From Geobacteraceae bacterium (GTDB taxonomy: Bacteria > Desulfobacterota > Desulfuromonadia > Geobacterales > Geobacteraceae), in the NCBI GenBank assembly GCA_009773645.1, contig WSYB01000032.1, positions 1 to 47,312 of the forward strand: a stretch of DNA of 47,312 nt. Direction: 5' to 3'. The notes under the pieces were generated by a model that was not told the origin of the DNA, searched no databases, and saw nothing but the letters and a program-made list of their open reading frames with translations. Shown in pieces: positions 40,301-47,312 of the stretch. The stretch's first letter is position 1. Every line of letters begins with the position of its first letter. The position numbers and the translations under genes are program-made.

Positions 40301-43300
40301 GCATAATCCGGATTGTTTGCCGCATTCGTTGCGAAGCCGGCGATAAACGCCTCTCCCTGATAGTTGGCGGTGATCGCCGTTGCCTCGTCTTTCCTGCCGG
40401 TCCCGTCATAGGTCATCGCCCCCAGGAATGTTCCCTCATAGTCGTAAATGAGGGACATGATGTCTGAGGTGCCGTCAAAGGCAGGATCGGTATCGGGGCC
40501 GCCACGGGTATTGCCGGTTACATAAATGTAGCCGGACGAGTCCATCGTCATGGCTGTGACATAGTCGTAAGTCGCCGGCCGGTCGAAGTTTATCTCCCAG
40601 AACGGTTTGCCGCCGCCGGCCGTCAACATGCCGTCAGCCGGGTTGTACCTGATCAGGTGAAAATCGCTGTCGGTTGCGCTCACATAGGCAGTGCCCGCGA
40701 CCACCACTGCGCCGTCGATCGGGTCTATCTTGACTGCCGCGGCCTCGGCATCGAAGCCGGGGTAATTGAACGATTTTTCCCAGATTCTCCGATTTCCTGC
40801 CGGGACTGCAGCGCCGTCATACTTGACCGTATAGAAAACATACTCCCCCGCGGCATTCGTGGCATAGCCGGTTACGTAAGCGTTACCCGCGGTGTCCACA
40901 TCCAGGGAGAGGGCCTGGTCATCGCCGCTTGCAACGCCATATACGCTTTGGCTGACGTTATAGGTATCCGACCAGAGGAGCCCCCCGGTAGCGCCGTCGT
41001 ACTTCGCGGTGAACCAGTCGAAGTTGATGGCGGGCAGCGGCGGTGTCTGCTGGTCGAAAATGTAGCCGCTGACAAAGATATTGCCCGCGGAGTCGAAGGC
41101 GACCGCGGCAGGTTGCTCGCTGCGGCCGCTGTTGACAACTATCGGCGTCCACGGCCGGGTTCCGTCGTTTCTGAGTTTCATGATGAAAATATCATCGTTT
41201 GGCGGGGTTGCCGAGTTGCTGCCGAAGCCGATGACAACGCTGTTATTGGCGCCATCCCGTATCATCGAGATCGCGGTGGCCTGGTCAATCCCGTTCTGGG
41301 TGCCATACTGGAAATCCCACAAGAAATCGGGGGTGGCGGTCGGATCGGTGATGGTGGAGGTCTGTACTTTCCTCGTATAGAGGTCATCACTTTTGTCGCT
41401 GCCGCCGGAGAGGTAGGCCGTGCCGGTAACCAAGAGATTGCCGCTGCTGTCCAGCGCCAAGCCGGCGGCCATATCGGTGCCGCCGTCGCCGCTGTCGTAG
41501 CGCGCCTTCCATTTGACCGACTTGTCGCTCCGATCAAGCTTGATGGTCATATAGTCATAGGTATGCATATCCGCGACCCCTTCTTCCGTGAGGTCGCTGT
41601 ACCCGGTCACCACCGGATGGTTGTCGGAGCCGAACGTGATGGCCGTGGCGAAGTCTTCCCGGTGGTCCGCACCGTCGTAGAGGTAACTCCAGCCCGGAAG
41701 ATCGTACGTCACCACCTTGGTCAGGGCATGCGCTTCGTTGCTGTAGTATGAATCATCGTTGGCGGTGTTGTTGGCCCGCACCTGGTAGTAATAGTACTTG
41801 TTGGGGGTAAGGGGGGGGGAACTGTCGGTATAGGTAACGGTGGCGGTACTGTTGGGAGAGGGGGGAGAGTTGATTGTGGCTATGTCACCCCACGTGCCGC
41901 TTTCCCCCAGTTTCCTCTGGATGACGAATTTCTCCTCGTTTATGGAGTTGTCCGACCAGGTGAGGGTTATGGAGGTGTTGGAAGCAGCGGCGGCGGTCAG
42001 TTTGGTGGGGGCGTTCAGCGCTCCGAAGTCGTACTTTATTGCCGCGAAGTCGACGCCGGTGACACCGGAGTCGGACCAGCCGGCCACGACAATATTGCGC
42101 GACGACAGGGCGATACCGACCGGCCGGTCGTTTTTATTGGCGCTGCCGTTCCACTCCTTTGACCAGAGAAGGAAGCCGTTGTCTTTTCTATATTTGAGCG
42201 TGACAAAATCTTCGTTGGATGAGACGGTGGTATAGCCGGTGACGAAGACCCCGCCATCCACCGCATCGTCCACCACTATGCCGGCAGGGACATCGGCGGC
42301 GCCGTCACCCGCGTTGAATACCGCCTCCCATGCGGGGGCGCCGTTGCTGCCGCTGTACCGGGCAGTGAAGAAATCCGTATTGCCGGCCAGGGTGGCGGTA
42401 GAGCCGGTGACGTAGACGTCTCCCGCACCGTCGACCCACAACCCCTTCGGCTCGTCGTCGCCGCTGCCGCCGTTGTTGTTGTAGATCTTTTCCCAGGCAG
42501 GGGTAGCGCTGCCGGGATTGTATTTGGCGGTGTAGATGTCCTTGTTGTTCGCTGCGTTCGTGAAAAAGCCGGTGATGATCACGTACCCTGCCGAATCCAT
42601 CTTCACCGCTACCCCGCGGTCTTCCCGGCTCCCCGGCGAAGAATAGCGCCACTCCCTGACAAACGATTTGTCAAAACCGTATTTGCGGGTGAGAATATCG
42701 AAATCCGCTCCGTTGTACGAGTAGCCGGTCACGGCAATGCCGTCAACGCCGGCGGTGATGGCGTTTATCCGGTTGTTATTGTTGGGGTAGGCCGTGTCGT
42801 CGTAGAGTTCCACCCATGCGGGAACAGCGCCGCCGGAAAGATATTTGATGATCAGGAAATCGTCATTCCTTGTTCCATTGGCGGCATATCCGGCAACATA
42901 GATGTCACCGGAGCCGTCCACGGCGATTGCCGTGGGCCAATCGTTGCCGCTGGCCGCATCGTAGGTGTGCTCCCACATTACCGCACCGGTCGCGCCATCG
43001 TATTTGACGGTGTGGATATCATAGTTGGTGCCGTTCCAGGCGTAACCGGCCACGATTATATTCCTGGCGGAATCCACCGCCACCGCCGTTGCCACATCGG
43101 TGCCGGCGGCTCCGTAGGTGACCGGCGGCCATGCCAATCCCGTTCCGTCGGCCTTGAACTTCGCCACCTGGTAATCATTGCCGCCACCGGGATTCGTGTA
43201 GCCGGCGACTACAATATTGCCGTCGGCATCCACGGCCGTTGCCTTGGCGTACTGTTCGCCGTCCCGATTATCGACTACCGGGAACGGCGTGACCGGGTCG

Positions 43301-43440
43301 CTCCCTTTGGCGAACGCCGTCGCAGAGAATGCGAGAGAGATCACCAGGGCAAGCATCAAAAGTGGCGGCAGAAAACGGGCGCTGGTAAACTGTAGTACGG
43401 CCCTCAGTCTGTTCAGATTGCATTTACAATCGCGGCTCAT
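34396..43440 (-). CDS. Giant secreted beta-propeller / fibronectin-III protein
   Basis: 3014-residue secreted protein. The start at ATG 43440 has GGAGG seven bases upstream; a signal peptide ends near residue 45 (PPLLMLALVISLAFSATAFA). Domains in order: SBBP-type beta-propeller (about 50-470; repeats such as AVDGSGDIYVAGYAANGT), FN3 (475-575), second propeller (575-1055), six FN3 domains (1055-1620), five copies of a W-x(3,5)-W/Y...GYYLMMTSG-N repeat (1630-2010), a LamG/DUF1349-like region interrupted by three more copies (2010-2480), and five FN3 domains (2500-3010). It is probably displayed on the cell surface or released. It follows the cytochrome gene by 56 bp and shares the W-repeat with it. 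The C-terminus ends ETGANVCR. Confidence 0.9.
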   Translation of the reverse strand: MSRDCKCNLNRLRAVLQFTSARFLPPLLMLALVISLAFSATAFAKGSDPVTPFPVVDNRDGEQYAKATAVDADGNIVVAGYTNPGGGNDYQVAKFKADGTGLAWPPVTYGAAGTDVATAVAVDSARNIIVAGYAWNGTNYDIHTVKYDGATGAVMWEHTYDAASGNDWPTAIAVDGSGDIYVAGYAANGTRNDDFLIIKYLSGGAVPAWVELYDDTAYPNNNNRINAITAGVDGIAVTGYSYNGADFDILTRKYGFDKSFVREWRYSSPGSREDRGVAVKMDSAGYVIITGFFTNAANNKDIYTAKYNPGSATPAWEKIYNNNGGSGDDEPKGLWVDGAGDVYVTGSTATLAGNTDFFTARYSGSNGAPAWEAVFNAGDGAADVPAGIVVDDAVDGGVFVTGYTTVSSNEDFVTLKYRKDNGFLLWSKEWNGSANKNDRPVGIALSSRNIVVAGWSDSGVTGVDFAAIKYDFGALNAPTKLTAAAASNTSITLTWSDNSINEEKFVIQRKLGESGTWGDIATINSPPSPNSTATVTYTDSSPPLTPNKYYYYQVRANNTANDDSYYSNEAHALTKVVTYDLPGWSYLYDGADHREDFATAITFGSDNHPVVTGYSDLTEEGVADMHTYDYMTIKLDRSDKSVKWKARYDSGDGGTDMAAGLALDSSGNLLVTGTAYLSGGSDKSDDLYTRKVQTSTITDPTATPDFLWDFQYGTQNGIDQATAISMIRDGANNSVVIGFGSNSATPPNDDIFIMKLRNDGTRPWTPIVVNSGRSEQPAAVAFDSAGNIFVSGYIFDQQTPPLPAINFDWFTAKYDGATGGLLWSDTYNVSQSVYGVASGDDQALSLDVDTAGNAYVTGYATNAAGEYVFYTVKYDGAAVPAGNRRIWEKSFNYPGFDAEAAAVKIDPIDGAVVVAGTAYVSATDSDFHLIRYNPADGMLTAGGGKPFWEINFDRPATYDYVTAMTMDSSGYIYVTGNTRGGPDTDPAFDGTSDIMSLIYDYEGTFLGAMTYDGTGRKDEATAITANYQGEAFIAGFATNAANNPDYAVLKQTNGYLLVPAPFTGTSQADYSKVDLSWQHNNASATFIIERTPGPATPVSTWTVIATPGAGATSHPDTGLTAGTNYCYRINAIFSSLPSRKTPPMCVTTRLPKPTLTTLTVDSTSQITVNWDQVTGNTGYKVERKIGAGAWGDLPTKLTNENYHVDQGLTPGTTYSYRVSTNSVSGYSLPSNEPSAITKPVAPTLNAPTSITNTQMVLGWNAVTGAATYTLQYKVSGGAYANFPACTNMAGTTCTVTGLTAPNAYNFQVKAANTGGDSAWSNEQSGTAALAVPTLSAPTTITDTQMYLAWTNPVVPGANVTSYTLEYKEGTGGTYVPSGCPINLNLNCTVTGLLPNKTYYFHVKAANAAGDSAWSGEQNAKTKLPTPTLSSATGASGQINLVWSTVPEATGYNVEQSSCNNSDSNPSTCRGADGTYAGWTTKASNVTSPYSATGLAAGTNYRYRIVATVSGNTSAAGNVLHAWTNLTAPTLTVTPASATSLTLSWNQLPGETSYAIETGPTSTGPWSEIVAAHPINNVSYVHSPLALNTQYCYQVKAYSTEPTPPSPVYSAPQCKTTPPNAPALSVSQTQYESSYTVIEDASKYWPIGDYWINQPVVITSGANTYTKNIAGSVNSAIYASPAFTTETINSGDSYVVLQTAYGKATWYDGANPNDSLYDADKNWGTHEWNGFKIKIITSGDAAKIGQERTIRGNNSQYIYTSTPFSSLNNTGETYRIASYFGTAAGSGSSTTQLVDSANTWGTDWTQGYYVMMTSGSNNGHARRITGKTATALTVDAFPSPIVVGDTYLIAPPAKVASYFGTAVGSGSSATQLVDTASWWGATNYTGYYLMMTSRDNAGKVRKITGNTPTSVTVSPAFDSAILPGDTYLISPNAQIASYFGTAVGSPGSSTTDLVDTANTWLSDWTQGYYLMMTSGSNNGQSRPITGKTATTLTVATPFASPVSPTDTYMIGATAATQGSGTVTKTVAPGLPNNGTAKLTLTNPEAEFYSVAPGYANNYNYELLALKDLTPLTGNFDTQIDYTIMSGLIPPDTSLPYLYLTNTYASMRYDFQSPIGISYNTYIHRGRLVPQDNGRSTAVSATLDTLYDTRTMAGSTTPWKSWAVDQWKDYYLQMISGPNNQLVRKITANTANSITLDSPFPNDPAQVTGTAAASGSTNTKLVDTTKSWSANQWQTYYLNMTSGANAGQILKITSSDATSVTVAGTGFTSPIGSGDSYKIFNVDAYRINVIAGNAGTNGSTQDGKNNTNAMLVDSSDNTGTTLPPKNWGTNQWQGFHLYMSSGPNIGLFRTITGNTANTITVDPPFPYQIASNDSYTIFDPRPAAQAVEAYWVSIYEPITWVTEQLIIPSGETSGRMRLAKSGSNVMFYTAPTGGAWELKRQLDLLSGDTYTPNLYWIYQMGRMPHTAGTSQRTKINNFQLNTPPTSTTINFSYFAPEVGHIFRRSDRAPVLTTNPLEVSWNKIDAATNGYEVERCPSTDHQTPSVRTVGACTTFTQAQPVDGTTRIINTTSTAGLTAGYTYRFRVRAKYNATDYTAWSEEQWDTITPPVPTMYAPTAASTTTTQLTPTWSNVYGDNGYKLYWKQRSGADCTAGNWNGPITVAINTTSYNHAGLTPGTFYCYRVVATGPSGPPLTPDSAISSSVSQSTKPVAPVQPTLSGITASNITVTWSPNVFGNSGYNIERKTGASGSWGSVGTVGTDVTTFNNNTGLSSGTLYYYRVSANSSGGYSATSPEASATTTPAIPSITATAISEDRIDICWPLSYGATSYKVDRKTGSGGTYGQIANPSVTYSTSYCGEPYPTVSCPTATPAVYCHQDAGLTENTAYYYHVHAANGTESPESTEKSATTLSIPNQNLTAIPLNGGFMIRLDWTPVACSPDPCDNPDYFEIQRQARDGYWATVKIVDGATLTYTDNVAIDPNCKYRYRVRALKGALQSPFSEASVFAKPYETGANVCR
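36305..38535 (-). repeat. Eight coding copies of a ~60-residue W/SG-N repeat in the giant protein
   Basis: Typical units read WTQGYYLMMTSGSNNGQSRP and continue ITGKTATTLTV...PTDTYMI. The pattern is L-(V/Y)-D-x-x-x-x-W-x-x-x-x-W/Y-x-x-Y-x-L-x-M-x-SG-x-N-x-G, I-T-x-N/K-T-x-T, then GD-x-Y-x-I. Three central copies (about 37420-38130) are also close at DNA level. A ninth copy is in the cytochrome gene. Confidence 0.8.
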
Positions 43441-43496
43441 GGAATTGCCTCCGATATTGTGCTTATTAGTATGTTCTCTGGCCTGGAGATATGCTT

Positions 43497-46400
43497 TTAC
43501 CATGGTGTCACGTTGTTCCACAGGTTGCCGCCCGACCAATTAGTCATAACCGCAGGATTTGCATTATATGTTTGACCGAATCTGCCCGCATGACAAGCCG
43601 TGGTCGCCTCGGGAACCGTAAAATTGCTGGCGTCCCGCACGCCGAGAATGCTTCCGATGGGATAGCCGCGGTGCTCGTTGCCCCAACTCCCCACCGTATA
43701 AGACCACCTCGTCTGGCCGTAGCGCTGTTTATCGACCCCCCAGTTTACTCCGCCGGAAGGCTTGCCGCCGCGGTGTTTGTAATCCAGACAGTTGGTCTGC
43801 ATCAGCCTCGGCAGACCTGAATTGTGCGGCTGATGGCACTTTGAGCAGGTAAAGGCGTGTTCGTTATTCACGCCCCATCCCTTGACCGACTCGTGGATGC
43901 GGTCGATGGTTTTGAAGCCGGCTGCGCCGTTGTTCCTGTTGACGCCGTCGGTAAGGGTCTCTTTTTTGTGGCAGTTCAGGCACAACCCGGCAAATTTCGT
44001 ATCATTCTCGCTGATTCTCTTCGGTGAGCCGGTCGCTACACCATTCACCGTGCCGAAAGTATTGCGGTCAAGAGTGTGCTTGGTGACCGGCTGCACGTTC
44101 CCAAACGTCGCAAAGTTCGCACGGCTGTACATCCCATATTTATATCCGATGGTATATTGCGACCACGAGTTGGCAGTCGCCTCCGTACCGTACGGGTTGG
44201 GAGGCGGCGCATCCTCCTTGTAGGGCGAGGTCATCCAGGTCCCTTTCAGAAGCGGCACGGCATAGGCCTGATCGCTTCCCAGGACCGGACTGACGCCGTG
44301 GGGATCATGGCAAGGTGTGCAGAGTCCCTTCACCGTTGCCGAATAGGGGACAATTTTGTATGCGTCGCCGGCGGCCACGGTTGCGTTGAACGGTTCGAAT
44401 GTCAGGGTGGTGGCCGTGCTGTTGGTGATCTTGCGGAGTTGGCCGCTGTTGCTGCCGCTCCCCATGAGGAGATAGAAGTTTATCCACTTATTTGCAGGTG
44501 ACCAGCTTTTCCCGCTGTCGGTCAGGGTGGAGTCGGAACCGCTGCCGGCAGTGCCCGAATCCTTGGCCAGATTGGGGAGGGAACCGGTTGGCACGGACGC
44601 CTTCAGGTGGCCGCCGACAATCGTCTGCTTGCTCATGCGCTCACTGAAGCGCGCAGTGGATGCCTTGATCCCGTCACCGAACCTCGGCGTATCCTTGTAT
44701 CCCATGATCGGCGCCGTTGCGCCGAATGTCTGGTTGTAGCCCCACGGGGTCTTGCCGTTCGGGACAACTTCGCCGGCAGTGGCGGTATTGTGGCAGTCAA
44801 AGCACTGCCCGGCGCCGGCGCCGTATGGGTTGACCCCCGAGGTATTGGATGAGGCCTTGTAGTCGTTGGCGTAGCCACCCATGTCCTTCTTGGTCTCCTT
44901 TAGGTTTGCGCCGTTGTTGGTGCCGTTGAAGGTGACATAGCTGGACGTGGCACCGACGACCTTGGAACCGTGGGAGTTGTGGCAGTCGAAGCACTGCACG
45001 TTTTTGTTGTTTACTCCCCCCCTGGTATCCGTGATGACTCCGTCGATGCCGGTGACCGGGTTCCACCCTCCCCCGTTCGCCACACCGTTGCCGTGGGCCG
45101 AGAATGCCTTGGTGATATTCTTCTGTGCGGCATTGGGCGTGCTCCCATATTTGCCCCAGTTGGTGGTGCCGGTCTGGGAGTAACGGGCGCCGATGCTCTG
45201 CAGGTCCCAGGCGTACTGGCGGGGTGTCTTGCAGTCGCCGAACGGAGTGGTGTCGTTGTTCTCGTCGTTGTGGCAAGAAAGACAGTGGTTGGAGACGTTG
45301 CTGACTTCGTTTCTTTCCTGGCCGGTACCCATGTTGGAGGCAAGGAAGGTGGTGACAGTTGCCCTGCCGTCGGCAGTGGAGGTATTACGGTAAACCGTCG
45401 GCCGCGTTCCCGGCCCGTACATCACCAGGTCAACCACATCGTTTTTGACCGATGTATACGAGATGTAATTGTAACCGGTGTGGTACTGGTTATCGATCAA
45501 GCCATCCGGAGTCGATTCCCAGTGGCAGGCATAGCAATGCCTGTTGGTGACCTCGATCCCCTGAACGTGGTGGGAGTTCGACTTAAGCTGCCCCATGACA
45601 TCCATCCGCTTGCCGATGGTGCCGGCGTGGCACTTGGTGCAGTCACGCGGCAGACCGAAGGACGTATGCTTCGGGATCGGCTTCTTACTGCTGTGACAGG
45701 AGTCGCAGGCCTGCTTGGCGGCGTGACTGTCGGCAAAACGATGTTCGTGGCAGGTGGTGCAGCGCCGGGTAAGGTTGTGTCCGTCACCGCCGGCGCTGGT
45801 AAAATGCTTGCTGTCCGTCGAATGGCAGACATTACAGATCGTATCAATGGCGCCTTGGTTGGTCTTCTTCGCGTAGTTGGTGCCGCTCTGGTTGTCGGTG
45901 AAGATTACCGGGGAGCGGCTGAGCGGAACACCATACTTGCCGTCGGTGGTGGTCGCCACCTGCTTCTGGACCATGTAGATATTGTCTTTGTCGCCGTGGG
46001 GGTCATGACAGTCCCAGCAGAACTTGCCCCCTTTCCAGGTCCCCATGACTTTACCGTTGCCGTCTTTCGTCCACCCACCGGATTTGGTGAAGTCCCGGTA
46101 GTGCTTATAGCCGAAATGTCCGCCGGAGGCCCGCGCCTTCCGCGGTTTGATGTAGCCGGTACCGGGATTGAAGCCGAGGGCATACTTGTTCGGGTTGTTT
46201 GCCGGTGCAATATGACAGCTCGTGCATTGATTGCTGCTGTCGTCGTCATGGCACTGGAGGCAGACCCCCATCATCATGTACTGGTTTTCGATGTCGTCTT
46301 TCTGTTCCTGTGTCCAGATGCCGGCATTGGAGTTATGCCCCTTGTGCGTGCTTCTGTTTGGGAACGTACCGCTGTCCGAATCATGGCAGCTCGCCATCGT

Positions 46401-47312
46401 GCAATTGTCCACGGCGGTATGGGTGGGAAACCTGATTATCGAGGAAAGATTCTGGAACTTGTATTTGTATACGATACCGCTCGTGGTAGCCTGCGGTGAA
46501 AGGGATTCGGGCTGCCCCACGTGGCATTCCATGCACTCGACATCGGTTCGCATCATGTGGCAGTAGACGCACTCCTTTGCGAAGCGCTGTTTGTACTGGT
46601 TGTGCATCCGCAGCCGGAACGGGTTGCTGGAATAGTTGTGCAGGACGTTGTTGTCGTGGCAGTACCAGCAGGGGTTGCCGGGGAAATTGGCGGCCGGGTT
46701 GCCCGATTTGGGATAGGAGCCGGTACCGGCTGCGGATGAATACCTGCCGTGTCCCGTCGTTTCCCATTCCGTCTTGTTGATCCTTGCCTGGACACCGTCG
46801 AATATGGCGCCGAAACTGTCCACATCGCCTTCTGTGGTGCTGTGGCAGCTGAGGCAGGTTACGGCGCTGTTGACCGAACCGCCCCAGACCGGATCCACTT
46901 CGCCCGTACCTGTATGACAAGAGGTGCCGGAACAGGTTTTATTGATTTGGTCATACTGGCCGCCGGTTTTGAAATCTACATTCCGGTCCTTGTTTACATG
47001 GAAGTAGGGGTTGATGTGGGCCACCTCGTCCATGCTGCCCGGTGGAATGCCGCTCTCGTGGCAGTCGGTGCATGTTCCGTTCAAGACGGTGTTGCTGTGG
47101 CAGCTATCGCAGGTGAAGTTGGTTTCCACATGGCGGGCATGGGAGTTGGCCCGGCCGGTACCCGGCCCCTGGTTGGGGAACATCGGGAGGGAGGCCTTCC
47201 ATTCCTCGCCGCTCGGCCAGGCGGTACGTACAGAGAGAACCGTAGAGATGTTGTTTAACAGGAACTTCCGTGTGCCGTTGTGACAGCCGATACAAGTCCC
47301 TCTCGGGTGACC
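43497..47312 (-). CDS. Large multiheme c-type cytochrome (5' end outside window)
   Basis: At least 1271 residues; the frame stays open to the window edge, so the N-terminus and signal peptide are missing. I count 21 CxxCH haem motifs (for example CDSCH, CTDCH, CWYCH, CFDCH twice, CSKCH, and CIGCH near the edge) and two CX4CH motifs (CSGTSCH and CTMASCH) that could bind haem too, about 23 sites. The chain is rich in Gly, Asn and Thr and includes one copy of the W/SG-N repeat (44352-44529) found eight times in the next gene. Such proteins carry electrons across or outside the outer membrane in Geobacter relatives. The specific partner is unknown. Confidence 0.93.
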   Translation of the reverse strand, partial: GHPRGTCIGCHNGTRKFLLNNISTVLSVRTAWPSGEEWKASLPMFPNQGPGTGRANSHARHVETNFTCDSCHSNTVLNGTCTDCHESGIPPGSMDEVAHINPYFHVNKDRNVDFKTGGQYDQINKTCSGTSCHTGTGEVDPVWGGSVNSAVTCLSCHSTTEGDVDSFGAIFDGVQARINKTEWETTGHGRYSSAAGTGSYPKSGNPAANFPGNPCWYCHDNNVLHNYSSNPFRLRMHNQYKQRFAKECVYCHMMRTDVECMECHVGQPESLSPQATTSGIVYKYKFQNLSSIIRFPTHTAVDNCTMASCHDSDSGTFPNRSTHKGHNSNAGIWTQEQKDDIENQYMMMGVCLQCHDDDSSNQCTSCHIAPANNPNKYALGFNPGTGYIKPRKARASGGHFGYKHYRDFTKSGGWTKDGNGKVMGTWKGGKFCWDCHDPHGDKDNIYMVQKQVATTTDGKYGVPLSRSPVIFTDNQSGTNYAKKTNQGAIDTICNVCHSTDSKHFTSAGGDGHNLTRRCTTCHEHRFADSHAAKQACDSCHSSKKPIPKHTSFGLPRDCTKCHAGTIGKRMDVMGQLKSNSHHVQGIEVTNRHCYACHWESTPDGLIDNQYHTGYNYISYTSVKNDVVDLVMYGPGTRPTVYRNTSTADGRATVTTFLASNMGTGQERNEVSNVSNHCLSCHNDENNDTTPFGDCKTPRQYAWDLQSIGARYSQTGTTNWGKYGSTPNAAQKNITKAFSAHGNGVANGGGWNPVTGIDGVITDTRGGVNNKNVQCFDCHNSHGSKVVGATSSYVTFNGTNNGANLKETKKDMGGYANDYKASSNTSGVNPYGAGAGQCFDCHNTATAGEVVPNGKTPWGYNQTFGATAPIMGYKDTPRFGDGIKASTARFSERMSKQTIVGGHLKASVPTGSLPNLAKDSGTAGSGSDSTLTDSGKSWSPANKWINFYLLMGSGSNSGQLRKITNSTATTLTFEPFNATVAAGDAYKIVPYSATVKGLCTPCHDPHGVSPVLGSDQAYAVPLLKGTWMTSPYKEDAPPPNPYGTEATANSWSQYTIGYKYGMYSRANFATFGNVQPVTKHTLDRNTFGTVNGVATGSPKRISENDTKFAGLCLNCHKKETLTDGVNRNNGAAGFKTIDRIHESVKGWGVNNEHAFTCSKCHQPHNSGLPRLMQTNCLDYKHRGGKPSGGVNWGVDKQRYGQTRWSYTVGSWGNEHRGYPIGSILGVRDASNFTVPEATTACHAGRFGQTYNANPAVMTNWSGGNLWNNVTPW
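44352..44529 (-). repeat. Ninth copy of the W/SG-N repeat, inside the cytochrome
   Basis: Encodes LTDSGKSWSPANKWINFYLL, then MGSGSNSGQLRKITNSTATT and ends with AAGDAYKI. It is placed between haem motifs CFDCH and CTPCH and has no cysteines itself, so it looks like an inserted beta-module. Confidence 0.75.

Noticed and set aside
44970-46499. 509-codon open frame on the plus strand
   Set aside because: Antisense to the multiheme cytochrome with its many CxxCH motifs; no recognisable domain or start signal.

Overview
The window looks like a chromosomal segment of a Geobacter-type bacterium (Geobacteraceae / Desulfuromonadia). The evidence is a very large multiheme c-type cytochrome, a 3014-residue secreted propeller/fibronectin-III protein, a tungsten-type aldehyde:ferredoxin oxidoreductase, a three-gene cassette that resembles what I know as the GeoRSP radical-SAM/SPASM system, -24/-12 (sigma-54) promoter-like sites, and short GC-rich repeats typical of these genomes. 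No rRNA, tRNA, CRISPR array or complete insertion sequence was seen. Taxonomy is inferred from gene content only.

Left part (1-16.7 kb): mostly single housekeeping or stress genes. These are DUF1653, DUF1456, a PpiC-type prolyl isomerase, a hicAB toxin-antitoxin pair, an MFS transporter, DUF504, a YgjP-like metallopeptidase, a YceI/MarR pair sharing an operator, a truncated isochorismatase-like hydrolase before an amidohydrolase, a frameshifted HAD phosphatase, DoxX, a VOC protein, a secreted Arg/Gln/Pro-rich protein, an FKBP-type isomerase, an ECF sigma / zinc anti-sigma / secreted protein operon, a monofunctional transglycosylase (mtgA) and a DUF3750 lipoprotein. Several short palindromic repeats sit between these genes, and some double as terminators.

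Middle (16.8-21.5 kb): an aldehyde:ferredoxin oxidoreductase family gene, two paralogous small exported membrane proteins ending at a clean terminator, and a diguanylate cyclase with a good sigma-54-like promoter.

Right part (21.5-47.3 kb): about 26 kb read entirely on the minus strand. In transcription order: a multiheme cytochrome (open at the window edge), a giant propeller/FN3 protein, a 20-residue peptide, a carboxypeptidase-regulatory/beta-helix protein, a carboxypeptidase-regulatory-like protein, a second 20-residue peptide, a beta-helix protein, another carboxypeptidase-regulatory-like protein, an OpuAC-like binding protein, a ResB-like protein, an ArsP-type permease with an extra C-terminal domain, a cupin, a PqqD-like protein, a radical SAM/SPASM enzyme and a SPASM-only partner.

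The main discovery is the pair of tiny genes at 34292-34354 and 30941-31003. They encode MMRKRYIPPKVVGSAAVHPC and MKKSKYTRPKIVGSAAVHPC. They share a strong ribosome-binding region and an identical C-terminal VGSAAVHPC, whose codons differ only synonymously. On the same strand as a PqqD/radical-SAM/SPASM cassette, they are strong candidates for the substrates of a RiPP-like maturation system linked to a surface/extracellular electron-transfer locus. That link is inference; the peptides and the cassette are seen directly.
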